From: Rhizobiaceae bacterium UBA1291
GTDB lineage: Bacteria; Pseudomonadota; Alphaproteobacteria; Rhizobiales; Rhizobiaceae
Direction of reading: 5' to 3'
Assembly (NCBI GenBank): GCA_002307905.1
Contig: DBUL01000006.1
Location: 340 to 7,781 of the forward strand
DNA length: 7,442 nucleotides
Shown here: positions 1 to 7,442 of the stretch, in pieces
How the letters are laid out: every line of letters begins with the position of its first letter
Numbering within the stretch: position 1 is the first letter of the stretch
Notes under the pieces: model-generated
Told to the model about the DNA's origin: nothing
The model's database searches: none
What the model saw: the letters and a program-made list of their open reading frames with translations, nothing else
Translations under genes and position numbers: made by a program

Positions 1-33
1 GGGCAGAGGTGGGTGACGCCGTCATTGCCAACA

Positions 34-34
<1 letters not shown>
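1..34 (-). CDS. Possible start of a further gene downstream of pccA (partial)
   Basis: On the minus strand the pccA stop codon is part of a TGATG overlap, so an ATG begins on the last base of the stop. The frame stays open to the window edge and reads MLAMTASPTSA, with a second in-frame ATG at position 25. Such one-base overlaps are common between co-translated genes in operons, so a coupled downstream gene is plausible. In some rhizobia a methylmalonyl-CoA mutase gene lies near pccA, but eleven codons do not identify anything here. No strong ribosome binding site is visible; the only purine-rich stretch is GGAATTCGAG at the end of pccA. The frame could equally be open by chance. Confidence 0.25.
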
Positions 35-2036
<2,002 letters not shown>

Positions 2037-2040
<4 letters not shown>

Positions 2041-2420
2041 GGCTTTCCGGCTTCCATTGTGTCTTCGAAGGCTTGCGGAAAGTTCTTCCGCGCCAGGCTT
2101 GCATTGAGTTTCAGCAGGGCGAAATAGGAGGCCGGGTCGAAGGCCCGTTCCGCTGGCAGCACTTCGCGCCCGAACAGGCGGCACAGCCGTTCGCCATCCA
2201 GATTTCCGCGCTGGAACGGTTCCGTGCCGAAATGGCGCCAAAGGGCCTGGACGAACTCGATGTCGGCAAGCGCCACCGACTTGTCCATCGTCCGTTGGCG
2301 CGGCCAGGCGGTTAACGGCGTCACCTTCGAATTGGCCCTTCGAATGGTGAATTGCCACTGGGTTCCGAGCAGTCCGGCCGGAAAGCCCTGGTGCTTGGGC
2401 ATGAGGGGTTCCTTGGCCAT
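2037..2420 (-). CDS. Small protein of unknown function, second tandem copy in pcc operon
   Basis: This 127-aa protein is not recognised as any named family. It has no signal peptide, membrane segment or cysteine-pair metal motif. It is clearly paralogous to the neighbouring gene at 2460-2837: a hand alignment with a single one-residue gap gives about 68 identities over 125 positions. The shared blocks include GFPxGL, FTIRR, ALWxHFG, EPFxRGNLD, LFGREVxPAE, FDPxSYxALL and FPxAFEDxME. Its stop overlaps the pccA start in ATGA, so translation of the two is probably coupled. The start is uncertain. ATG 2420 matches the MAK opening of the paralogue but has only a weak GGGG upstream. ATG 2402 (Met7) has a better AAGGAA six bases before it. 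Both paralogues carry a Met at position 7. Placement between pccB and pccA suggests a role tied to the carboxylase, such as an accessory or assembly factor; that is inference only. Confidence 0.78.
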
Positions 2421-2458
2421 CAGCTGCGACCCCGCTTGCGGATTTCGTCGAACATCAT
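2420..2458 (-). other. Candidate 12-codon micro-ORF coupling the two small genes
   Basis: Between the tandem small genes, on the minus strand, a short frame reads MMFDEIRKRGRS and stops. It begins one base after the upstream gene's stop (TGACATG). It ends in TGATG, where its stop overlaps the ATG of the downstream gene by one base. The arrangement could carry ribosomes from the first gene to the second, whose own ribosome binding site is weak. It has no evident ribosome binding site of its own and may be chance; ATG near stop codons is common. There is no evidence that the peptide is functional. Confidence 0.25.
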
Positions 2459-2459
2459 G

Positions 2460-2837
2460 TCAGATTTCCATCACGTCTTCGAAGGCTTCGGGGAAACTCT
2501 TGCGGCCCACCCGTTCGTCGATCCGCAACAGGGCTTGATAGGAGGTCGGATCGAACGGCGTCTCGGCCGGGATGACCTCGCGGCCGAACAGCAGGTTGAG
2601 CCGCCCGGCATCGAGATTGCCGCGCTCGAACGGTTCGTCGCCGAAATGGTGCCACAAGGCATGCAGGAAGGCCGCGTCGACCTTCTGCTCGATCGTATTG
2701 GGGCGGGCGAGCCGTTGCAGGGGCTTCAGCGGCGTCGCCCCGTTCTGGTTCGGCCGCCTGATGGTGAAGTGATGACCGTGCCCCGGCAGTCCGGACGGAA
2801 AGCCGCGATGCTTGGTCATTTCGGGGATCTTGGCCAT
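2460..2837 (-). CDS. Small protein of unknown function, first tandem copy in pcc operon
   Basis: This 125-aa protein is not recognised. It starts MAKIPEMTKHRGFP, followed by FTIRR, a His-rich GHGHH at 19-23, and a C-terminal half built around ALWHHFG, EPFERGNLD, LFGREVIPAE and FDPTSYQALL. It looks soluble, with no membrane segment or signal peptide. The start at 2837 is chosen because GGGGA sits about 8 bases upstream within the 13-nt gap after the pccB stop, and because it aligns with the paralogue's start. The frame is open 26 codons further upstream but that would overlap pccB and has no counterpart in the paralogue. It lies directly after pccB and is separated from its paralogue by one TGA and 13 in-frame sense codons. 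Actinobacterial acyl-CoA carboxylases have a small epsilon subunit, but I see no similarity to it. Confidence 0.8.
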   Translation of the reverse strand: MAKIPEMTKHRGFPSGLPGHGHHFTIRRPNQNGATPLKPLQRLARPNTIEQKVDAAFLHALWHHFGDEPFERGNLDAGRLNLLFGREVIPAETPFDPTSYQALLRIDERVGRKSFPEAFEDVMEI

Positions 2838-2850
2838 GGGCGTCTTCCCC

Positions 2851-4383
2851 TTACAACGGGATCGTGTCGTGTTTCTTCCAGTGCGTACCGACCTGCTTGT
2901 TGCGCAGCGAGGCAAACGCGCGGGCGATGCGGCGGCGCGAGGAATGCGGCATGATCACCTCGTCGACGAAGCCGCGTTCGGCGGCCTTGAACGGGTTGGC
3001 GAAGTTGACCTCATACTGCTTCGTGCGGGCAGCGATCTTCTCGGCGTCACCCAGTTCGGAGCGGTAGAGGATTTCGGTCGCGCCCTTGGCGCCCATGACG
3101 GCGATCTCGGCGGTCGGCCAGGCATAGTTGATGTCGGCGCCGATGTGCTTGGAAGCCATGACGTCGTAGGCGCCGCCATAGGCCTTGCGGGTGATGAGCG
3201 TGACCATCGGCACGGTCGCCTGGCTGTAGGCGAACAAGAGCTTGGCGCCGTGCTTGATGACGCCGCCGTATTCCTGCGCCGTGCCGGGCAGGAAGCCGGG
3301 CACGTCGACCAGCGTCAGGATCGGGATGTTGAAGGCGTCGCAGAAACGCACGAAGCGGGCGGCCTTGCGCGAGCTGTCGATGTCGAGGCAGCCGGCCAGC
3401 ACCATCGGCTGGTTGGCGACGACGCCGACCGTCTGGCCTTCCATGCGGATGAAGCCGGTGATGATGTTCCTGGCGAAGGCTTCCTGGATCTCGAAGAAAT
3501 CGCCCTCGTCGGCCAGAGCGTAGATCAGCTCCTTCATGTCGTAGGGCTTGTGTGAAGAATCGGGGATCAGCGTGTCGAGGCGGGCTTCGACACGGGCCGG
3601 GTCGTCGTGGAAGGGACGGACCGGCGGCTTTTCGCGGTTGTTGAGCGGCAGGAAGTCGAACAGCAGGCGGACCTGCTCCAGCGCCTCGATGTCGTTCTCA
3701 TAGGCGCCGTCGGCGACCGAGGACTTCTTGGTGTGGGTGCCGGCGCCGCCGAGTTCTTCGGCCGTGACGATCTCGTTGGTGACGGTCTTCACCACGTCGG
3801 GGCCGGTGACGAACATGTAGGAGCTATCGCGCACCATGAAGATGAAGTCGGTCATGGCCGGCGAATAGACGGCACCGCCGGCGCAGGGACCCATGATGAC
3901 GGAGATCTGCGGCACGACGCCGGAGGCGTCGACATTGCGCTTGAAGACGTCGGCATAACCGGCGAGCGAGGCCACGCCTTCCTGGATGCGGGCGCCGCCG
4001 CTATCGTTGAGGCCGATCACCGGCGCGCCGTTCTTCAGCGCCATATCCATGATCTTGCAGATCTTCTGCGCATGGGTCTCGGACAGCGAGCCGCCGAGCA
4101 CGGTGAAGTCCTGGGAGAAGACATAGACCTGACGACCGTTGATCGTGCCCCAGCCGGTGACGACGCCGTCGCCGGCAATCTTCTGCTCGGCCATGCCGAA
4201 GTCGGTGCAGCGGAGGGTGACGTACATGTCGTATTCTTCGAAGGAGCCCTCGTCGAGCAGCACTTCGATTCGCTCGCGGGCCGTCAGCTTGCCCTTGGCA
4301 TGCTGGGCGTCGATGCGGCGCTGGCCGCCGCCGAGATGGGCCTCGGCGCGGCGCGCCTCGAGCTGGTCCAGAATCTGTAGCAT
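2851..4383 (-). CDS. pccB: Propionyl-CoA carboxylase, carboxyltransferase beta subunit
   Basis: This 510-aa protein transfers the carboxyl group from carboxybiotin on PccA to propionyl-CoA, and its length is typical for the alphaproteobacterial subunit. It has two crotonase-fold halves. The N-terminal half (about 25-270) includes [11 protein letters not shown] (126-136) and the oxyanion-hole segment [13 protein letters not shown] (165-177). The C-terminal half (about 275-505) includes [13 protein letters not shown] (359-371) and [14 protein letters not shown] (399-412). Asp407 in AYGGAYD sits where an Asp is associated with propionyl-CoA preference in studied carboxyltransferases, recalled from the family literature. 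The ATG at 4383 is preferred because GGGAGGA lies 4-5 bases upstream; a TTG five codons earlier is in frame but would place that ribosome binding site inside the gene. It is the first gene of the operon and diverges from the ScfR-type regulator, with 131 bp between the start codons. Confidence 0.97.
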   Translation of the reverse strand: MLQILDQLEARRAEAHLGGGQRRIDAQHAKGKLTARERIEVLLDEGSFEEYDMYVTLRCTDFGMAEQKIAGDGVVTGWGTINGRQVYVFSQDFTVLGGSLSETHAQKICKIMDMALKNGAPVIGLNDSGGARIQEGVASLAGYADVFKRNVDASGVVPQISVIMGPCAGGAVYSPAMTDFIFMVRDSSYMFVTGPDVVKTVTNEIVTAEELGGAGTHTKKSSVADGAYENDIEALEQVRLLFDFLPLNNREKPPVRPFHDDPARVEARLDTLIPDSSHKPYDMKELIYALADEGDFFEIQEAFARNIITGFIRMEGQTVGVVANQPMVLAGCLDIDSSRKAARFVRFCDAFNIPILTLVDVPGFLPGTAQEYGGVIKHGAKLLFAYSQATVPMVTLITRKAYGGAYDVMASKHIGADINYAWPTAEIAVMGAKGATEILYRSELGDAEKIAARTKQYEVNFANPFKAAERGFVDEVIMPHSSRRRIARAFASLRNKQVGTHWKKHDTIPL

Positions 4384-4456
4384 GCTTCCTCCCGACAAAA
4401 TGCAAGGCGCCTATGTGATTTGTGCCCTTAAACGCAGGGGCTTGCAAAGAAAATGA

Positions 4457-4485
4457 TTGAACAGGTGCAATTGTGGATTTATGAA
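4457..4485 (+). promoter_or_regulatory. Candidate sigma70-type promoter for the regulator gene
   Basis: TTGAAC at 4457-4462 and TATGAA at 4480-4485 are separated by 17 bases. Each matches 4 of 6 consensus positions. Transcription would begin near 4491-4493, inside or at the edge of the TTTGCAAA palindrome, giving a leader of only about 23 nt without a clear Shine-Dalgarno sequence. This layout would suit autorepression. By-eye promoter calls in AT-rich DNA are often wrong. Confidence 0.4.
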
Positions 4486-4495
4486 TTTGCAAACA

Positions 4496-4509
4496 GCGAA
4501 ATGCGAAAT
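4496..4509. repeat. Perfect 7-bp tandem repeat (GCGAAAT x2)
   Basis: GCGAAAT occurs twice back to back between the TTTGCAAA palindrome and the ATTGCAAA site at the regulator start codon. Both copies lie in the presumed leader. With only two units, length change by slippage is not likely to matter; it may simply be a degenerate part of the binding region. Confidence 0.6.
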
Positions 4510-4514
4510 TGCAA

Positions 4515-5924
4515 ATGGCGATCGGCAAGCTCTTCATCGGGCGCAAGGTGCGCGAAATCCGGCAGGCGGGCCATGCCACGCAGGCCCAGTTTGCCGACAA
4601 GATCGGCATTTCCACCAGCTACCTGAACCAGATCGAGAACAACCAGCGGCCGGTCTCGGCCTCGGTACTTCTGGCGCTGGCGGAAAAATTCAGCATCGAC
4701 ATCACTGAACTTTCGTCGGGTCAGAATGACCGGCTTTTGTCGGCGCTGTCGGAGGCGTTGAGCGACCCGCTGTTCGAGACTTATTCACCGAGCCTGCAGG
4801 AATTGAAGCTCGTCACCCAGAACGCGCCGGGGCTCGCCCATGCGCTGATCACCTGCCACCAGGCCTATCGGCGCAACAGCGAACAGCTGGTGAGTTATGA
4901 TGACCGGTTCGGCGCAACCCCATCGCACGAGACGACCTCCTACGACGAGGTGCGCGACTTCTTTCATTTCGTCGATAACTATATCCACGACATCGACGTT
5001 CTGGCGGAAAGCCTGGCCGGCCAGCTGAAGCTCGGGGAAGGCGAGAGTTCTGCAGCGCTCGCCGGCTTCCTCGAGAGCCGATACGGGGTACGCGTGGTGC
5101 GCGGCGATGCGGGCGAGGAGGCGATCCGCCGCTTCGATCCGGCAAGTCGCATCCTGACGCTCTCGCGTTACGCCTCGGCGCCGACCCGCGATTTCCAGAT
5201 CGCCGTGCAGGTGGCCCAGCTCTATGCGAGCGATACGATCGAGCAGGTGTTGAAGCAGGCAGGCTTCCGCACCGAGGAGGCCGTCGAGGTCTGCCGCATC
5301 GGCTTGCACAATTATTTCGCCGGTGCGCTGTTCCTGCCCTATCGCAGCTTTCATCAGGCGGCGCGCGAACTGCGCCACGACATCGAGCTTCTTGCCGCCC
5401 ATTTCGGCGCCTCGCTGGAACAGGTCTGCCATCGGCTGTCGACACTGCAGCGGCCGGGCCTCAAGGGCGTGCCGATCTTCTTCGCCCGCATCGACCGGGC
5501 CGGCAACATCACCAAGCGGCACAGCGCGGCGCGGCTGCAGTTCGCCCGTTTCGGCGCGGCCTGTCCCTTGTGGAATGCGCACCAGGCTTTCGAGGTGCCG
5601 GGCCGGATCATCCGGCAACTGGCCGAGACGCCCGACGGGGTGCGCTATCTCTGTCTCGCCATGCAGGTCAACAAGGGCACGCTCGGCTTTCGCGCCGCCC
5701 AGCCGCGCTATGCCCTGGCGCTCGGTTGCGAGATCTCTTACGCGGATCAATTCGTCTATGCCGACGATCTCGACCTTTCCAACCGCGCCGCCTTCGATCC
5801 GATCGGAATCTCCTGCCGGATCTGCGAACGGGTCAAATGCGCCAGCCGCGCCGTGCCGCCGTTGAAGCGCAAGCTGGTTGTGGATCACACGGTGCGCAAC
5901 GCGACACCTTACGAGATCGAGTGA
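4515..5924 (+). CDS. pccR: XRE-family short-chain fatty acyl-CoA regulator (ScfR/PccR/RamB type)
   Basis: This 469-aa transcription factor is likely to sense a short-chain acyl-CoA, probably propionyl-CoA, and to control pccB and itself. It has three parts. An N-terminal XRE helix-turn-helix (about 8-65) includes QAQFADKIGIS and SYLNQIENNQRPVS. The middle domain (about 170-310) resembles the M78/IrrE peptidase fold and carries NYFAGALFLPYRSF (267-280). The C-terminal ScfR domain (about 310-465) includes PGLKGVPIFFARIDRAG and the cysteine motif CRICERVKC (Cys434, Cys437, Cys442). Where active M78 peptidases have HEXXH, this protein reads IAVQVAQLY, so the zinc protease site is absent and the fold probably serves ligand binding. 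The ATG at 4515 is chosen over an in-frame TTG two codons earlier; neither has a good ribosome binding site. It diverges from pccB and converges on the 3-hydroxyisobutyryl-CoA hydrolase gene with 13 bp between stops. The symbol pccR follows context and the Rhodobacter precedent; the family is firmer than the exact name. Confidence 0.92.
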   Translation: MAIGKLFIGRKVREIRQAGHATQAQFADKIGISTSYLNQIENNQRPVSASVLLALAEKFSIDITELSSGQNDRLLSALSEALSDPLFETYSPSLQELKLVTQNAPGLAHALITCHQAYRRNSEQLVSYDDRFGATPSHETTSYDEVRDFFHFVDNYIHDIDVLAESLAGQLKLGEGESSAALAGFLESRYGVRVVRGDAGEEAIRRFDPASRILTLSRYASAPTRDFQIAVQVAQLYASDTIEQVLKQAGFRTEEAVEVCRIGLHNYFAGALFLPYRSFHQAARELRHDIELLAAHFGASLEQVCHRLSTLQRPGLKGVPIFFARIDRAGNITKRHSAARLQFARFGAACPLWNAHQAFEVPGRIIRQLAETPDGVRYLCLAMQVNKGTLGFRAAQPRYALALGCEISYADQFVYADDLDLSNRAAFDPIGISCRICERVKCASRAVPPLKRKLVVDHTVRNATPYEIE

Positions 5925-5927
5925 GCG

Positions 5928-5956
5928 GCAACCCGTTCTACCCGAACAGCGGTTGC
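5928..5956. terminator. Interrupted inverted repeat between convergent genes, candidate bidirectional terminator
   Basis: GCAACC (5928-5933) pairs with GGTTGC (5951-5956), and inside it GTTC (5935-5938) pairs with GAAC (5944-5947) around a 5-nt loop. A 1-by-3 asymmetric bulge lies between the two stems. The hairpin starts 3 bases after the regulator's stop and covers the stop and last codons of the convergent gene, the place where a shared terminator is expected. No T-run follows on either strand, so it is not a classic intrinsic terminator. It could stabilise RNA ends or act with Rho. Confidence 0.4.
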
Positions 5957-7011
5957 GGACGCGGCTGGAAAAAGGCCTCGACAATGTCCGGACCGACGTC
6001 GTCCAGCCTTGCCGGGGACCATTGGGGATTGCGGTCCTTGTCGATGATCGCGGCGCGGATGCCTTCGTAGAAGTCCGGGGTCTTGAGGATCTGTGCGGTC
6101 GCCGTGAATTCGCGGGCAAGGCAGGTTTCGAGATCCGGCGAGGTCCGGCCGGCGCGGAGCAAAGCCAATGTCACCTTAAGGCTGGTCGGCGACTTCGTCA
6201 GCATGGTCGCCTTGGCCTTCGCGGCGAAGTCGTTATCCTCGGCGTCGAGTGCGGCGAAGATCTTCTCGACGGTGTCGAAGGCGAAGCAGCGGTCGATCAG
6301 GGCGCGGTTCGCGGCAAACTGGCCCTGCGGAGCGGGCGTGGCGAAGGTTTCGATCACATCGGATACGGCCTTTGCATCGGCGCCGACGGGGAGGGCGGCG
6401 AGGCGTTCGGCAAGGGTGGTCAGATTCGCTGACGGAACGAAGCAGTCGGCAAAACCGGCGGCGATCGCGTCGCCTGGGCCGATGGGCTCGCCGGTCAGGC
6501 CCATATAGGTACCGAGCTCGCCGGGCGTATGCGACAGCAGCCAGGTTGCGCCGACATCAGGAAAGAAGCCGATACCGGTTTCCGGCATGGCGAGTTTCGT
6601 CGTATCCGTGGCGATGCGGTGGCTGGCATGGCCGGAAAGGCCAACGCCGCCGCCCATGGTGATGCCGTCCATGATGACGACATAGGGCTTTGGATAGCGG
6701 CCGATGCGGCCGTTCAACCGGTATTCCTCGCGCAGGAAGTCTGCGGCCTCCGGGTCGCCGCTTCGGCCGCTTTCGTAGAGCACGCGGATGTCGCCTCCGG
6801 CGCAAAAGCCGCGCTCGCCTTCGCCGGTGACGAGGACGACCGCGATCGACCGATCGGCCTCGAAGCCGTCGAGCGCGGTCTCGATCTGGCGGACCATGTT
6901 GAGCGAGAGGCTGTTGATGACGCGCGGACGGTTGAGCGCGATCAGTCCGAGCGCGCCGGTGCGGCCGGTCAGCACTTCCTCGCCGACGAGGTCGGTTGTC
7001 AGATAACGCAT
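5938..7011 (-). CDS. 3-hydroxyisobutyryl-CoA hydrolase (enoyl-CoA hydratase/isomerase family)
   Basis: This 357-aa crotonase-family protein most likely hydrolyses 3-hydroxyisobutyryl-CoA to free 3-hydroxyisobutyrate and CoA in valine breakdown. The crotonase core shows FCAGGD (69-74) and the oxyanion-hole segment MDGITMGGGVGLS (114-126), followed by PETGIGFFPDVGATWLLS (143-160). In that stretch Glu144 and Asp152 match the catalytic pair described for plant CHY1 and its relatives. The extra C-terminal region of about 100 residues with DKDRNPQWSP separates hydrolases of this type from ordinary enoyl-CoA hydratases of about 260 aa. Such genes are often annotated simply as enoyl-CoA hydratase. 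The ATG at 7011 has GGGAG six bases upstream, and only 12 nt separate it from the preceding dehydrogenase stop, so the two form an operon. Its 3' end faces the regulator's 3' end. Confidence 0.85.
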   Translation of the reverse strand: MRYLTTDLVGEEVLTGRTGALGLIALNRPRVINSLSLNMVRQIETALDGFEADRSIAVVLVTGEGERGFCAGGDIRVLYESGRSGDPEAADFLREEYRLNGRIGRYPKPYVVIMDGITMGGGVGLSGHASHRIATDTTKLAMPETGIGFFPDVGATWLLSHTPGELGTYMGLTGEPIGPGDAIAAGFADCFVPSANLTTLAERLAALPVGADAKAVSDVIETFATPAPQGQFAANRALIDRCFAFDTVEKIFAALDAEDNDFAAKAKATMLTKSPTSLKVTLALLRAGRTSPDLETCLAREFTATAQILKTPDFYEGIRAAIIDKDRNPQWSPARLDDVGPDIVEAFFQPRPQPLFG

Positions 7012-7023
7012 CCGCTGCTCCCT

Positions 7024-7442
7024 TTACTTGCCGATCACCGAGCGGGCGACAATCACTCGCATGATCTCGTTGGTGCCTTCAAGGATCTGGTGGACGCGCA
7101 GGTCCCTGACGATCTTCTCGATGCCGTATTCGGCGAGATAGCCATAGCCGCCATGCAGCTGCAAGGCGCGGTTGGCGACATCGAAACAGCGGTCGGTGAC
7201 GAGGCGCTTGGCCATGGCGCAGAGCGTGGTGGCGTTCGGCGCCTTGTCGTCCAGCGCGGTTGCGGCGCGCCAGAGGAAGGTGCGCGCGGCTTCAAGATCG
7301 GTCGCCATGTCGGCCAGTTCGAACTGGAGCGCCTGGAATTCGGCGATCGGTTTGCCGAAGGCCTTGCGGTCCTTCATGTAGGCAACGGCCTTGTCGAAGG
7401 CGGCCTGGGCACCGCCGAGCGAGGCTGCGGCGATGTTCAGCC
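7024..7442 (-). CDS. Acyl-CoA dehydrogenase, probable isobutyryl-CoA dehydrogenase (3' end only)
   Basis: The window holds the last 138 residues of a flavoprotein dehydrogenase of about 380 aa; its start lies off the right edge. The frame continues unbroken from 7377 to the edge, reading LNIAAASLGGAQAAFDKAVAY before MKDRKAFGKPI, so the internal Met is not the start. Family marks are RKAFGKPIAEFQ, LQLHGGYGYLAEY, and VHQILEGTNEIMR, where the Glu of EGT is the usual catalytic base. The ending DLRVHQILEGTNEIMRVIVA closely resembles isobutyryl-CoA dehydrogenase (ACAD8), and the next gene is a 3-hydroxyisobutyryl-CoA hydrolase, so oxidation of isobutyryl-CoA to methacrylyl-CoA is the likely reaction. 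Another short branched-chain substrate cannot be ruled out from the C-terminus alone. It is co-transcribed with the downstream hydrolase. Confidence 0.88.
   Translation of the reverse strand, partial: LNIAAASLGGAQAAFDKAVAYMKDRKAFGKPIAEFQALQFELADMATDLEAARTFLWRAATALDDKAPNATTLCAMAKRLVTDRCFDVANRALQLHGGYGYLAEYGIEKIVRDLRVHQILEGTNEIMRVIVARSVIGK

Larger units (their letters stand above)
4384..4514. promoter_or_regulatory. Divergent pccB / regulator control region
   Basis: This 131-bp interval separates the divergent start codons of pccB and the regulator, and its right half is noticeably AT-rich against a GC-rich background. It holds a perfect TTTGCAAA palindrome and several related sites (listed separately), a candidate promoter for the regulator, and the pccB ribosome binding site GGGAGGA. 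A 4-bp inverted repeat GCCC/GGGC (4424-4427 and 4438-4441, 10-nt loop) is too weak to call a terminator. No convincing -35/-10 pair for pccB was found on the minus strand. That would fit a promoter needing an activator, but absence by eye is weak evidence. Confidence 0.8.
4441..4515. promoter_or_regulatory. Array of TGCA-centred operator half-sites for the ScfR-type regulator
   Basis: Four related sites line up: CTTGCAAA at 4441-4448, GGTGCAAT at 4464-4471, TTTGCAAA at 4486-4493 (perfect palindrome) and ATTGCAAA at 4508-4515. Start-to-start spacing is 23, 22 and 22 bp, close to two helical turns, so all would face the same side of the DNA. A TTTGCAAA-X4-TTTGCAAA motif has been reported for the ScfR-family protein PccR of Rhodobacter sphaeroides upstream of pccB. 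The core word matches here but the spacing does not. The last site includes the A of the regulator's start codon. A weaker match, AATGCAAG, lies at 4399-4406 in the pccB leader. Binding is inferred, not shown. Confidence 0.65.

Noticed and set aside
2041..2358. N-terminal extension of pccA to an upstream start at 2358
   Set aside because: The extra 106 residues match no biotin carboxylase and overlap the second small gene in another frame. The conserved N-terminus begins at 2040.
2838..2915. Longer form of the first small gene starting at 2915
   Set aside because: It would overlap the pccB end, has no counterpart in the paralogous copy, and the ATG at 2837 has a good GGGGA ribosome binding site.
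2812..4380. Plus-strand open frames (2812-3555 and 3607-4380) opposite pccB
   Set aside because: Both are antisense to pccB, are rich in Asp/Gly/Ala/Val as expected for mirrored GC-rich codons, and lack motifs.
4424..4441. GCCC/GGGC inverted repeat in the divergent control region as a terminator or attenuator
   Set aside because: Only four pairs around a 10-nt loop and no U-run on either strand; expected by chance in GC-rich DNA.
4494..4509. Second half-site at the 4-bp spacing reported for Rhodobacter PccR
   Set aside because: The word 12 bp after TTTGCAAA is GAAATGCG, which does not match; the nearest good partner is ATTGCAAA 22 bp along.
4785..6119. 444-aa minus-strand open frame opposite the regulator gene
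   Set aside because: It covers the coding strand of a clear ScfR-type regulator and the end of the hydrolase gene, and shows no recognisable domain; a codon-bias shadow.

Overview
The window is a high-GC chromosomal or megaplasmid segment with the gene style of an alphaproteobacterium, most likely Hyphomicrobiales/Rhizobiaceae. This rests on the strong GC third-position bias (which also produces long spurious antisense ORFs), on the rhizobial look of the carboxylase sequences, and on a ScfR/PccR-type regulator divergent from pccB. The species call is inference from memory.

Layout, left to right. On the minus strand, in transcription order from about 4383 down to 34, lies a propionyl-CoA carboxylase operon: pccB (carboxyltransferase subunit), two tandem paralogous small genes of unknown function (125 and 127 aa), then pccA (biotin carboxylase plus biotin carrier subunit). 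Genes are packed tightly: 13 nt between pccB and the first small gene, 39 nt (13 in-frame codons) between the two small genes, and a 4-nt ATGA overlap between the second small gene and pccA. A TGATG overlap at the pccA stop suggests a further co-translated gene off the left edge. On the plus strand, divergent from pccB, is an XRE-family ScfR/PccR-type regulator (4515-5924). The 131-bp divergent region carries a perfect TTTGCAAA palindrome and related TGCA-centred sites at 22-23 bp spacing. After the regulator, and convergent with it, comes a minus-strand pair: a 3-hydroxyisobutyryl-CoA hydrolase-like enoyl-CoA hydratase family gene (5938-7011), preceded by the 3' end of an isobutyryl-CoA dehydrogenase-like acyl-CoA dehydrogenase (7024 to beyond the right edge).

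How they work together. The right-hand pair fits valine breakdown (isobutyryl-CoA to methacrylyl-CoA, and 3-hydroxyisobutyryl-CoA to 3-hydroxyisobutyrate). That pathway ends in propionyl-CoA, which the PccA/PccB enzyme carboxylates to methylmalonyl-CoA for entry into the TCA cycle. The regulator probably senses a short-chain acyl-CoA and controls pccB and itself. The least understood part is the pair of duplicated small genes inside the pcc operon. No tRNA, rRNA, CRISPR array or insertion sequence was seen, and no gene-free stretch exceeds 300 bases.
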